From contig NC_134023.1 in assembly GCF_040712315.1 (NCBI RefSeq), positions 70,711,889-70,775,888 on the forward strand: a stretch of 64,000 bases of DNA. The letters run 5' to 3'. Both the position numbers and the translations under genes were made by a program. The notes below the pieces were generated by a model. That model searched no databases and was not told the origin of the DNA. It saw only the letters and a program-made list of their open reading frames with translations. The DNA comes from Castanea sativa (Eukaryota; Streptophyta; Magnoliopsida; Fagales; Fagaceae). Shown here in pieces: positions 33,121-43,453 of this stretch; positions within the stretch are counted from its first letter, which is position 1; each line of letters starts with the position of its first letter.

Positions 33121-33254
33121 AACCACCTTACTCCTCAAAACTCTCATCAATCACACACTTCATTCATTTCAAACTTTGCTTTGCCAAAGAAAGTACAACC
33201 TTCTTTCACTCCGATCAAAAACTTCTTCTAAGTCAACAACAGAAGAAAAACGCA

Positions 33255-33434
33255 ATGGCACTTTTCTCAGCCTTCTTCAAATGTTTCGTGCCCTCCTCAT
33301 TGTCACAAGTCTCAGATGATGCCATGAAAGCAGAGTCATCAGAGAAATCCAAAAGCAAATCAAAATCAAAACCATCTGGAGCTCCGATTGTTGTATCCTA
33401 CTTCCCAATTAATTCCATGCTGTCCCGCTTGTAG
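33255..33434 (+). CDS. Small peptide family copy 6 (type II), 59 aa, function unknown
   Basis: Starts MALFSAFFKCFVPSS, then SQVSDDAMKAESSEKS, the hinge KSKSKSKPSG and the tail APIVVSYFPINSMLSRL. Differences from copy 4 are mostly silent or conservative. The 5' UTR (with the CTTTGCCAAAGAAA block) and a foldback about 110 bp after the stop are shared with copy 4. It sits upstream of the intact-length EF-hand gene in unit B. The gene is short and basic, with no recognised domain, no clear signal peptide and a single Cys. Confidence 0.85.
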   Translation: MALFSAFFKCFVPSSLSQVSDDAMKAESSEKSKSKSKSKPSGAPIVVSYFPINSMLSRL

Positions 33435-33540
33435 TAATATACTAATATATATGACTACAAGGTGTTGAGCTGTATAATGGTATGGTTATTCCCTACAATC
33501 ATGAAATTCTACTAAGTTCCAAACCAATTCAAATGAATCT

Positions 33541-33680
33541 TCTCTAACCTACTGCATGATGATTTATAAAATCATCCACGTGTATTAATTTTAAAAATAT
33601 CACGACTCATGAAAAATGTCATATGACTAATAATACACGTGGATGATTTTTTTTCAATTTTCATGTAGTTGGTTGGAGGA
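33541..33680. repeat. G-box foldback in the 3' flank of copy 6
   Basis: AAATCATCCACGTGTA and ACACGTGGATGATTT arms with a loop of about 60 bp. The loop is longer than in the copy 4 version, which has an internal deletion. Confidence 0.75.
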
Positions 33681-34128
33681 AAATTGAATTGGAGGTAAAT
33701 TTTTCCCAATTGAAAATACTTCAATTGAGCATGTTTGACAAAGGAATATCGATGGAAATAGTTGTATCATGGGAATCTCAACTATGGCTTGGATTTTTCA
33801 TGGTAGTCTTTAGCATGTTGTTTTGATTATTTTTTTAGAGTGGGGCTATTGGGAGGAGGTATGGAGTATGAATAATTTGTAACAAAAATAAAGCATGAAG
33901 AAGATGTTGCAATATAACTTATCTGAATTGGTGTAAGCATTTGTTTATCCTTTTCAAGTGTATGTTTGACTCCAAATTAAAAAGTCAATTTATTTTACTA
34001 TTTAGCTTATTTTTAGTAGTATTCATGGGCTCCACTGTACTTTTTGGTACTATTCATGGATTTCACTGTACTATTTCAGCTAACTTCTACCTTTATCTTA
34101 GTATTTTCAGCAAAAAGCTTTCAATTTC

Positions 34129-35008
34129 GGCTGCGTTTGGTTGGACAGAAAATAAGTTTCAGAAAATGTTTTACGCGTTTGCGTGTGTTTGGCAACAACT
34201 GAAATCTTGGTCAAATGGAAAATCACTTGCATTGACCGTAAAATACTCCCTCCCCACCCGTAAAACATTTTTCATTTCTATTTTACCTTCAAATAGAGTT
34301 TTCCGTTGGAAAACAGAGAAGGAGAGGGAGAGAGCAACGACCCACACCAGAAAAGAGAGAGAGAGAGCTAGAGGGAGATCGCCGAATCGGTTAGATCACG
34401 CCGGTGAAGCCAAGATCGTCGTCCTCAACCCAAAGGCCCGCCGTCGAGCTCGCGCAGGGCGAGATCGAGGCGCGATCTCGCGCCATCGAGCTCGCGCAGG
34501 GCGAGATCGAGGCGCGATCTCGCGCCATCGAGCTCGCGCAGGGTGAGATCGAGGCGCGATCTCGCATCGTCGAGCTCGCGCCGGGCGAGATCAAGGCGCG
34601 ATCTCACGCCGTCGAGCTCTCGACGGGCGAGATCGACGGCGCGAGATCGCGTTGGCGAGATCGGTGACCCACCAATCTCTCTCTTCCTCCTCCCTGTCTC
34701 ACCTCCCTCTCTCAGTTTGACCGAATGATTTGGCCATGGTGTTGTTTTGATTTTTGTTTGTTTAGAAGTTGATGGATTGTAATTTTCTATTATAAAATTT
34801 GTTTGGAATGTGAGAAAATGGTTGAGAAAATGTGAGGAAATAGTAAAAAATTTGCATTTTCAGAATGTTACCAAACACTTGAAAATATTTTCCAAAGTAT
34901 TTTTTAAAATACCACCAAACACCTAAAAATATTTTCCTTTCCCGAAAATATTTTCACCTGAAATTATTTTACGCTCGGAAAATATTTTACACCCAACCAA
35001 ACGCAGCC
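34129..35008. mobile_element. 880-bp TIR element (PIF/Harbinger-like), non-autonomous
   Basis: Ends are exact inverted repeats GGCTGCGTTTGGTTGG / CCAACCAAACGCAGCC. Both flanks carry TTC (34126-34128, 35009-35011), and unit A at about 27760 has the empty site with one TTC. A 3-bp duplication and GG-starting ends fit PIF/Harbinger (Tourist-like) elements, although their usual duplication is TWA. The interior has no transposase. It carries a GA-rich stretch, a GC-rich 42-bp minisatellite (34443-34660) and a CT-rich stretch, unlike a typical AT-rich MITE. Confidence 0.85.
34443..34660. repeat. 42-bp GC-rich minisatellite inside the TIR element
   Basis: About five units built on GAGCTCGCGCAGGGCGAGAT followed by CGAGGCGCGATCTCGCGCC; the last two diverge. 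Because 42 is a multiple of three, several frames stay open and read as Arg/Ala-rich repeats; these are by-products of the repeat. CGAGAT and ATCTCG give each unit internal dyad symmetry. Confidence 0.9.
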
Positions 35009-35011
35009 TTC

Positions 35012-36330
35012 AGCAAAATAAGCGGATCCCAAACAGACCCTTAATATAAGCATTAACAAGCAATAAGCAATGTAGGATCGATTGCAACATTGATTTCAAT
35101 ACAATTGGGTATACGATATTACAATTTTGAGATTACAACCACATAAAAACTGTATTTTGAACAAGTGTTGGCTTTTTTTGGGAAGGACTAAGGACCATGT
35201 TTTATAAGTCAAAAACGGTTTCATCTCGCTTCATTTCAGCAAACGGTTAACAGCATAATATTTGTGCTTTAATGTGTAAGCAGAGAGAAAATTTAGAAAA
35301 CGAAAGGAACCTACCTTCCCTTGTATACCTACCTTTCCTTGTATGCAAACTAATTCGCTATACCCTTTTGTCTCTCTACAAACAATCCAGTTAATCTATT
35401 CACCTAGATTACATCAATATAATGTTATCACTTATCTCATTCTCTTGAACCAATGACCAACACGTTCAAATTAGCTTCCACAAGAAAAATTGACCCCCTT
35501 CCTTCCATTACCAAAAACAAAATGGCACTTAATCAAAATATTCAGTGGAGGAAACAACATCAAAGATGCTTCGTAAGGTTTATATTAGATCAATTAGAAA
35601 ATAAATTCCCATCATATATTAGACAACTTGTATTGATGTTTCATTCGAGTAGATTTTAGATGAGGTTTTCACTTTTTAATTGGGTTTTTATTTTTTAAGA
35701 AATTATAAAAACTCGCTTGGGATTGAATTACATCACCCGCAATCTCAAAAGTAGATTAGTAAATTAGTGGTAAATAGTCCACAATTTCCTTTTCCTTTTC
35801 CTTTCATGTGTGTATGTGTGAGGGTGCATTTTCCTTCCCACCATTTTTCTTCATTTTTACCTTTCATTCTTAAACAATATAAACACAATAAATTTCACAA
35901 CTTCAATCAAAACATTTGAAACAACATTATTTTCACTTAAAACCACCCCTAACATGAACTTCATTGTATAATAATAATCACAACCTACCGACTCATCTCA
36001 GTAGTCATCAAATTTGTAGTAAATCTAGACACTCATTATTAATCTTTTACTTTGATCACACTCTTTTGGAGTACAAAACTAGATAAAATGTCGTTGTCTA
36101 GAGACTCATTCTCATCCACCAATCTTGATAAATCAACGGGCCAATTCCAATTCGTAATCCACCTATAGATATTTGTGTAAGCTTCGCTGCTCCCCACGTA
36201 TTTGGCAAAGACCAAGTGTTAGCTCCTCGTGAATATTCCACAATCCAAAACCGTTGCATTTACGTAATTTCCACAATTTTCAACCGCCTCAAACAGACTC
36301 ACTCATGTCTATCTTCAAAAGCTCATATAT
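35012..36330. other. No gene seen; 3' flank continuation and EF-hand upstream region
   Basis: Co-linear with 27760-28579 up to about 35835, then unique AT-rich sequence leading to the EF-hand gene. Confidence 0.6.
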
Positions 36331-36364
36331 TGTCTTCACAACTTTGTTAGCCATACAAACAAAT

Positions 36365-36383
36365 TGAGAGAGAGAGAGAGAGT
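36365..36383 (+). promoter_or_regulatory. GA repeat in the EF-hand 5' UTR
   Basis: About nine GA units end some 11 bp before the ATG. GA/CT runs in plant 5' UTRs can bind BPC-type factors; that role is inferred here. Confidence 0.45.
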
Positions 36384-36393
36384 TAAGTAAGAG

Positions 36394-36933
36394 ATGGGGG
36401 TGGTGATAATAGATGGATCAACGGTGAGAGACTTTGTGAGCGATGAGGCTCAGTTCAAGAAGAGCGTGGACGAGAGGTTTGCAGCTTTCGATCTCAACAA
36501 CGACGGTGTTCTTTCGCGCGGCGAGCTCCGCAAGGCCTTTGAGTCCATGAGGCTCCTTGAGAGCCACTTCGGCATCGATGTGGCGACCACTCCGGATCAG
36601 CTCACCCAACTCTACGACTCCATATTCGAGAAGTTTGACTGTGATCGCAATGGGACTGTGGATGTGGAGGAGTTCAGGGCGGAGATGAAGAAGATCATGC
36701 TTGCTATTGCTGATGGGCAAGGGTCCTGTCCCATTAAGATGGCTCTTGAGGATGGTGATGAAAGTTTGCTTAAAAGGGCTGCAGATCTGAGGCTTCTAAG
36801 TCTGATTCTAAGGCCTCCTCCTAGTCCTAGTCCTAATCCTCATCATTCCTTAACAATCCAATCTCATTGCTATGCAGATGCTTCTTCTGGGCTGGGTTCT
36901 AGTTTCTACTATATATGTGCATATTATGAGTGA
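36394..36933 (+). CDS. EF-hand calcium-binding protein, 179 aa, frameshifted C-terminus
   Basis: A single-exon gene with two canonical EF-hand loops. Loop 1 is residues 33-44 (DLNNDGVLSRGE) and loop 2 residues 82-93 (DCDRNGTVDVEE); both have acidic residues at positions 1, 3 and 12, and Gly at 6. It is a small soluble Ca2+ sensor-type protein; the partner is unknown. Codons run normally to Leu132. There the unit A remnant has one extra T, which gives a short tail ending KASS at about residue 143. Here that T is missing, so translation runs into former 3' UTR and adds a Pro-rich, hydrophobic end. Both EF-hands precede the shift, so calcium binding may survive. The ATG context and GA-rich leader support the start. 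Confidence 0.85.
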   Translation: MGVVIIDGSTVRDFVSDEAQFKKSVDERFAAFDLNNDGVLSRGELRKAFESMRLLESHFGIDVATTPDQLTQLYDSIFEKFDCDRNGTVDVEEFRAEMKKIMLAIADGQGSCPIKMALEDGDESLLKRAADLRLLSLILRPPPSPSPNPHHSLTIQSHCYADASSGLGSSFYYICAYYE

Positions 36934-36959
36934 TGTTCTTCGTGTACTTTATCTCTATT

Positions 36960-37136
36960 AGAATAGTTGTGAAAATTTTGGAAGCCTGATTGACAAGTTC
37001 AGGCATCAAACGGGGCATTTCAATTCTCCCATCTGTCAATTTAATAACTGCAACTCCAGCAGTAATGGCCACAAATTCAATAGCCAAGCCCATTGACAAA
37101 GCTGAAGTGTATTTCGAAGAAACTAGACATCTCGTA
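36960..37136 (-). pseudogene. Exon-like fragment of an unidentified gene
   Basis: The minus strand reads an open, protein-like stretch (SALSMGLAIEFVAITAGV, VIKLTDGRIEMPRLMPELV) with balanced base composition, unlike the flanks. It begins and ends without start, stop or clear partner exons. It looks like part of a captured or duplicated gene; I cannot name the family. Confidence 0.35.
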
Positions 37137-37269
37137 GGCTTTAATATTGATAGATAAAACTATTTTAGTGTGAAATTCTAATTTCACACTTTATTTTTTT
37201 TCATCTCAACAAAAAAAGGGGAGAAAACAGATTTTAAGTGGGAAATTCTAATTCTACTAATTTATTGTG

Positions 37270-38100
37270 ACTAACGGGTGATTGATTTCATTTTTGCAAC
37301 TAAAAGGTGGTCTTTACTAATTTTTGAGTTTTCCCAAAACAATTTTGATTATCAAGGTGTATGAAAGAAATATATTGATATATTATAAATGTTTGATGCA
37401 CTTTGTTGACTATTTGTTATATGAAAAACTTGTAGGGCAACTTAAACTTACTTAAATTTGTATATGCGGAGAAATCTTTGTGTTTTTTAGTATTATGACT
37501 TAATTATTTGTCGTGAGCATCTTGAATTTGTTTTGAATTTTATGGCAAGTCGTAATTAAAAGTTCAATATTGTATTAGTCTTTAATAAGGAACAATCGTA
37601 TTGTAGCTAGTCCTTAGCAAGAGACGGGGACAGTACATATTTCGTAACTTCTAAGCAAGAAAGTATACCATTAAATATTCGAAAAAGGAGCTCCTTAGCA
37701 AGGGAGTGCACATTTATATTATAAAGGAACCACCCTTAAGAAAATGGATGAAAAGGGTTTCAGTCCTAAAAGGGGACAGCATAAACCTGTCAACGGGGCG
37801 TAAAAGTTGACCACAAGAAAAAAAACCTAAGAAATTGTTTATATAATAGTATTGGTACATTATGATGGCTCACAATATAATAATATTTTTATATGAAATA
37901 TTTAATGTTAAAATACAAATAGTTTTGAGACTTATAACTTTGTTGTATGGAATATTTATTTTAAAAGATTTATTCCCACACCCTAATGTTAGTAAATTCC
38001 ATTTATTAAATTATCTCACCTCATTTTTTTTTCTTACAGATACGTTAGAGAGATCATTAGAGTAGAGATTCTTGAAAAATAACTGTTACAATTATATTAT
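37270..38100 (+). mobile_element. Truncated TE-A-family LTR, opposite orientation
   Basis: The reverse complement of this stretch aligns with the left and middle of the TE-A LTR, from the region around AATCTCTACTCCAATAATCC to the GAAAACCCCCAAAA region. The shared CCTTAGCAAGGGAGTGCAC cluster is at about 37690. It lacks both LTR ends and has many differences, so it is an old fragment, not TE-A's partner. Confidence 0.8.
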
Positions 38101-38151
38101 GGACTTAAGAGGATTTTATTATTATTTTATAGTATTAAATATTGTGCTGGT

Positions 38152-38341
38152 TGATAAATGCATTGCTTGTGAAGTATGTGTTCGTGTATGCCCTATGGAT
38201 CTACCTGTTGTTGATTGGGAACTGGAAACTAATATTCGAAAGAAACGTTTGCTTAATTACAGTATTGATTTCGGAATCTGTATATTTTGTGGTAACTGCG
38301 TTGAGTATTGTCCAACAAATTGTTTATCCATGACTGAAGAC
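38152..38341 (+). pseudogene. ndhI: Plastid ndhI fragment in the nucleus (NUPT)
   Basis: Reads [14 protein letters not shown] and later [20 protein letters not shown], the two 4Fe-4S ferredoxin-type cysteine clusters (C-x2-C-x2-C-x3-C-P) of NdhI, the iron-sulfur subunit of the plastid NADH dehydrogenase-like complex. Only the middle of the gene is present. It is joined on the left to the LTR fragment and on the right to the copia sequence, and the open frame runs into both neighbours. The AT-rich plastid codon use agrees with organelle origin. As a nuclear scrap without start, transit peptide or native tail it should not be functional. Confidence 0.92.
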
Positions 38342-38388
38342 ACTGGAAGAGGAATTGTCCAATATTCAAGGCTACCAAGAATAAGGGT

Positions 38389-39444
38389 ATGAAAAGTTCA
38401 TTTCTTCTTGAAATATGTTTGGTACAGAATCCAACGGATTCTTGGTGTGTGGATTCAGGTTGTACTAATCATATCTGCAATTCTTTGCAGGGGTTCCAGG
38501 AGACCAGAAAGTTGAATGAGGGAGAACTATTTCTTACTTTGGCTGATGGGAGCAAGATTCCGGTTGAAGCTGTTGGAGTGTTTAATTTGTGTTTTAAGTC
38601 TAGAGTTTTAATATTGGTAGACTGTTTGTATGTACCTAATGTTCGTAGGAATTTAATTTCTGCAACTTACTTAGGTAAACATAGATATTGTATTATCCTG
38701 AAAGACAATGTTGTAATAAAGAAGGATAAAATGTTTATCTGTTCTAGCAATATTGTAGATGATCTTTATATTTTAACTCCTGATAAGCATGAATTATACA
38801 ATTCTGAATTAGATAGTAACTCTCATGTGAAATCATTAAAGAGAAAGTTTCCTTCTACTAGTGATGCATATCTATGGCACTTGCGTTTAGGTCATATTAA
38901 TTCAAGTAGGATTCAAAGACTAATCAAAGATGGACTTTTACAACCCATGGACTTTGATGGTTTTCCAGTTTGCTAATCTTGTTTGGAATGTAAGATGACC
39001 AAACGACCTTTTAATGCAAAGGGTAGAAGAGCCCAAGATTTGCTAGAACTAGTACATTCAGATGTATGTGGTCCTATGTCAATCCAAGCAAGAGGTGGCT
39101 ATGAGTATTTCATTACTTTCACTGATGATTACTCTAGATTTGGTTATGTGTACCTAATGAAACGGAAGTCCGAAACTTTTGAAAAGTTCAAAGAGTTTAG
39201 GGTTGAAGTTGAGAATCAATTGGGTAAACACATAAAGGTCATTCGATCTGATCGAGGTGGCGAATACCTTCTTGGTGATTTTAAGAATTACTTGACTGAA
39301 AATGAGATTATATCCCAGTTGAATGCACCTGAAACTCCACAACAAAATGGTGTAGCAGAAAGAGGGAATAGGACTCTTTTAGATATGGTTAGGTCCATGT
39401 TGAGTTATTCGACTCTACCAATTTCTTTTTGGGGATATGCCTAA
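38389..39444 (+). pseudogene. TE-C protease and integrase, broken
   Basis: Protease active site DSWCVDSGCTNHIC at the start. The integrase zinc-finger histidines are in LWHLRLGHIN and its cysteines in SCLECKM, split by a TAA at about 38974. The integrase core has all three catalytic acids: Asp in HSDVCGP, Asp in RSDRGGEY and Glu in NGVAERGNRT. A TAA after FWGYA (39442) ends this part, followed by a TAG after 39510. Confidence 0.88.
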
Positions 39445-39531
39445 AATACTGCAATGTATCTTCTGAATTTAGTACATTCGAAGTCTATTCCTAAAACACC
39501 TGTAGAGTTGTAGAATGGGCATAAGCCTAGT

Positions 39532-41532
39532 ATGAGACATCTCCACATTTGGAGTTGTCCAGCACATGTGTTGAAAGGAAAGTCCGACAAGTTACAGTCT
39601 AAAACAGAAGTGGTATTTTTTGTAGAGTATCCAAAAGGAACAGTTGGAGGTTTATTCTATGGTCATAAGGATAATAAAGTGTTTGTTAGCACAAATGCCA
39701 AATTCTTGGAAAATGACTATATGAATAATTTTACTCCTAAAAGTAGAGTTGTCTTGGCTGAAATGAATGAACCTGTAGTTGAACAACCAATGGATGAAAC
39801 TAGGGATGATGTGACTGTATTAGATACACCACAAGATACTACTCATAAGATGTCTAGTACACAGGTGCCTCGTCGTAGTGGGAGAATTGTTCGGCCTCCT
39901 ATAAGATTCAGAGGTTTGGGAGAAACTTATGAGGCTATCTCAGAAGAGGCTGAATCGGATCCTTACACTTATGATGAAGCAATGAATGATATAGATGCAC
40001 ATCATTGGGTCCAAGCTATGAGATTTGAATTGGATTCTATGGATTCCAATCATGTATGGGATCTTGTAAAGGCGCCTAACGGCATTAAACTTGTTGGTTA
40101 CAAATGGATTTACAAAAGAAAGAGAGGGATAGATGGAAAGGTTGAAACCTTTAAAGTAAGGCTAGTGGCAAAAGGGTATACACAAAAAGAAGGTATTGAT
40201 TATGATGAAACTTTTTCGCCAGTAGCCATGCTTGAATCTATCAGAATTCTCTTATCCATTGCTGCTCATTATGATTATGAGATTTGACAAATGGATGTCA
40301 AGACTGCATTTCTTAATGGCAACCTTGAAGAAGAAATATACATGTTGCAACCAGAAGGTTTCATAGCAAAGAACCAAGAGCATATAGTATGCAAGTTGAA
40401 TAGGTCCATTTATGGACTTAAACAAGCATCTAGGTCATGGAACATCAGATTTGATCAAGCAATCAAGTCATTTGGTTTTGAACAAAATCTTGATGAACCA
40501 TGTGTGTACAAAAGACATCGAAACAAAGTAGTAATGTTCCTAGTGCTTTATGTTGATGATATTCTACTCATTGGAAACGATGTAAGGGTAATGTCATCGA
40601 TTAAAATTTGGTTGTCAAGCCAATTTGATATGAAGGACTTGGGTGAGGCTAACTTTATTCTAGGGATCAAGCTTTGGCGAGATCGCAAGAATAAGATGTT
40701 AGACTTATCACAAGCTGGATATATAGATAAGGTCCTAGAACGGTTTAGCATGCAAAACTCCAAGAAATGATTGCTTCCTTTTAGACATGGAGTTCCTCTG
40801 TCTGATGACCAGAGGCCTAAGACTCAAGAGGAAGAAAATATGATGAGACAAGTTCCTTATGCTTCTGCAGTGGGAAGTCTCATGTATGCCATGCTTTGTA
40901 CTAGACCAGATATTTGTTATTCAGTTGGCATGGTCAGCCGATATCAATCAAATCCAAGACCAAAACATTGGCAAGCTGTAAAGCATATTCTCAAGTATCT
41001 TAAGAGAACAAGAGATTATATGCTTGTTTACCATAGTGAGGATTTGATTCCCATTGGCTATACAGATTATGACTTTCAGTTAGATCTAGATTTCAGAAAA
41101 TCCACTTCAGGATGTGTTTTCACCTTGGGAGGTGGAGTCATAAGTTGGAGGAGCGTTAAGCAATCTTGTATTGCGGACTCCACCATGGAAGCCGAGTACG
41201 TAGCTGCTTGTGAAGCAGCAAAGGAGGCTGTTTGGCTCAAGAAATTCCTTTCTGATCTTGGTGTTGTGAGAATGGAGCAAGTTCCCATCACATTGTTTTG
41301 TGACAATAGTGGAGCAGTTGCACAATTCAAAGATCCAAGGAATCACAAGAAAGGAAAGCACATTGAGAGAAAGTACCACATCATTCGAGACATTGTTGCT
41401 CGTGGAGATGCGGTAGCAAAGATTGAAAGTGCAAATAATCTAGCAGATCCATTTACCAAAGCCTTGCCTCAAAGGACTTTCGAGTCACATTTGGAAGGAA
41501 TGAGAGTTAGATTAGTGCACAATAGTCTTTAG
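39532..41532 (+). pseudogene. TE-C integrase tail, reverse transcriptase and RNase H, broken
   Basis: The first frame (39532-40287) has the GYKWIYKRKRG and RLVAKGYTQKEGIDY blocks that open copia reverse transcriptase. A TGA splits it from 40291-40770, which has MDVKTAFLNG, IYGLKQASRSW and the catalytic LYVDDILLIGN. Another TGA precedes 40771-41532, with RNase H blocks STSGCVFTLGG, DSTMEAEYVA and FCDNSGAV, ending at TAG 41530-41532. Active-site residues are present, but no full polyprotein can be made. Confidence 0.9.
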
Positions 41533-41545
41533 GGCAAGTGGGAGA
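41532..41545 (+). other. TE-C polypurine tract
   Basis: GGGCAAGTGGGAGA directly before the LTR start TGTTAGG. Confidence 0.85.
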
Positions 41546-41546
41546 T

Positions 41547-42852
41547 TGTTAGGATTAGTGCCCTTAAATCCTATTGTATGATGTTATGTATGATATTATG
41601 TATGACTTAATATTGTGATTGATAAAGTTATTTTATTATTATCTAAAATAATAGTAACATGAATATGAGACATTATCATATAGTCCATGAGATGCATTGT
41701 ATGTGATTTATGTGAAAAGTCACAGAAGATGTAAATCATAAGTTCTTTGTAAACTCAGAATTTATAGTTCGTAGTCGGTGATGAAATTGGGCATTTCATC
41801 TGCAAAGACTATAACGTATCAACTAAGATGATTTGTTTTGATCATGGAAGTGGAGACTTCTAGTTGATATGTTTTAAGAGTTAAGACATATTGAACAGGA
41901 CCGCTGTGAGATTTATTATTCTCCTAACGACTGTCAAATGAATAATAAATCTCACGACTTCAATTTGCATGAACTCTTAATCCTGAGAGAATAATGAACC
42001 TGATCATGAGGTGTGGGTTGCTTTGATATATCAGGAGTGAGATCTAAAGTAACGGTCAAAACCTCAGTATGTTGGGCAGCCACATTTAGTGTTGATGGAA
42101 CATATATTCTCAAGATGGAATTCATAGTCTCTTGATGGAGATATAAAATATTCCCTTGAGATAAGTTTAATGTGTTCAGTTATTCAGAGAGTTAGGCCTA
42201 GCCACTTTAGTAAGAAATTACTAAAGTATATATTTATGAAATTGGATTTCATAAATATATAATGAATAACTTTAAAAGATTAAACCGGGTACTCAAGGAT
42301 AAGATGTAATAATTTACAAAGTGGCAGTCTACATTTATGACTTTGTGTTATTACGAATATTTTATGAAGGGGTTGCATGTATAATAAAGTCTTGGGATAT
42401 AATTATTAATAAGGCCTAGAGTGCAATTATATTTATATAGTGGTATTAAATATAATTAATGGTAACTTTGGACTTATCAAGAGTTGACGGAAAAGCCCAA
42501 GGCCCATTGGAGCTAGTGTCTTATTAGTCCCTTTTGGTCTCACTCTAAGCCACACACTAAAGCCCAATTGGAAAGGCCCAATAGGCCAACCCAATTAGAT
42601 AATCAGTTAGTTATAAAGGGAGAAACATACAGAATTTTTATAAGTGAAAAAAGAAAATAAGAAACGGTGTGTGAGAGAGTGTGAGACACATTTTCATTCT
42701 CCCTTTGAAAAACTAATTGAGAGACCACACATCTTGTTCTTAAATTCTGAAATTTACATAGTGCACGTTATCAATCATGAATGAAATAGATCCTTATTTG
42801 TTGCTTCCGCTATGTGTTTTGTATGAGATACAAAACCAGAATTTTTCCTTCA
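41547..42852 (+). repeat. TE-C 3' LTR
   Basis: Starts TGTTAGGATTAGTGCC after the polypurine tract and probably ends ...TTTTTCCTTCA. A TATA box (TATAAAG, about 42612-42618) marks its promoter. The right edge meets a (TA)n run, so a target duplication cannot be judged, and the 5' LTR is missing. Confidence 0.8.
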
Positions 42853-43453
42853 TATATATATATATATATATATATTGTGTATTATAGTTTAGGGGTTCGA
42901 TAACACCTTCAAATATATATACTTTTATGGAGTGCTTGGGTCCTTTACCAATTCTGAAAACTTCAAATAAGGAAATAAATCAAAGGGCCACAATCTAAAG
43001 AGGAAACATCATACTAATCAGTATTTTAGTCGTATCTCTCTCCTCAAAAATCTAATTGACTTAAGACTAGATGGGCTGGAACCGTAACTTAAATATCTAC
43101 AACTTTTATGTTTTGAGTTTTTTGAAATTCACATTTTTTGAAGGCCGAAATTAACTCACAAATTACTACTGTAAATTTGGACGAAAATTAGATAGTGAAA
43201 GTTTTATTTTTCTTTGACACTTTTACAAGGGTTTGGAAGAGAGGTTGTGGATTGGAAAATTATATTGAATAGATGTATGATTAAATTAATTTGGTACTAA
43301 TTTCAAATACCAAATATGTGTACACATTTCTTATTTTTGCAAAGGTCTTACAGTTAGTAGTATAACGTGATATATATACTATCTAGGCATAATATTTTTT
43401 GCTACAATGATGCATAAACAACGATAATATTTTAATATATTTTTAATAATTGA
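42853..43453. other. (TA)n run then AT-rich sequence, no gene
   Basis: (TA)n about 42853-42876. The rest shows no supported frame and no visible repeat. Confidence 0.6.

Larger units (their letters stand above)
30369..36960 (+). repeat. Segmental duplication unit B
   Basis: Same order as unit A: type I peptide gene (30812), type II upstream block, type II peptide gene (33255), 3' flank, EF-hand gene (36394). It has the full EF-hand gene and an extra 880-bp element. Confidence 0.85.
38345..42852 (+). mobile_element. TE-C: Ty1/copia element, 5'-truncated
   Basis: Order protease, integrase, reverse transcriptase, RNase H, then a polypurine tract and one LTR: the copia arrangement. The 5' LTR, primer site and gag are missing; sequence begins just before protease at the ndhI junction. 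Five in-frame stops interrupt the polyprotein, four of them one C-to-T or G-to-A step from a sense codon. The domain motifs are otherwise well kept. Confidence 0.92.

Noticed and set aside
33941..34546. 201-codon frame
   Set aside because: It starts in a MITE-like stretch, crosses the TIR element border and ends in Arg/Ala repeats made by the 42-bp array.
34391..34607. Arg/Asp/Ser repeat proteins on both strands
   Set aside because: The period is a multiple of three, so the array stays open in several frames at once. No start context or homologue is apparent.
36418..36720. 100-codon minus-strand frame
   Set aside because: Shadow of the EF-hand gene.
38072..38392. 106-codon frame as a whole iron-sulfur gene
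   Set aside because: Only the middle is ndhI. The ends come from the LTR fragment and the copia sequence, so it is a chimeric accident.
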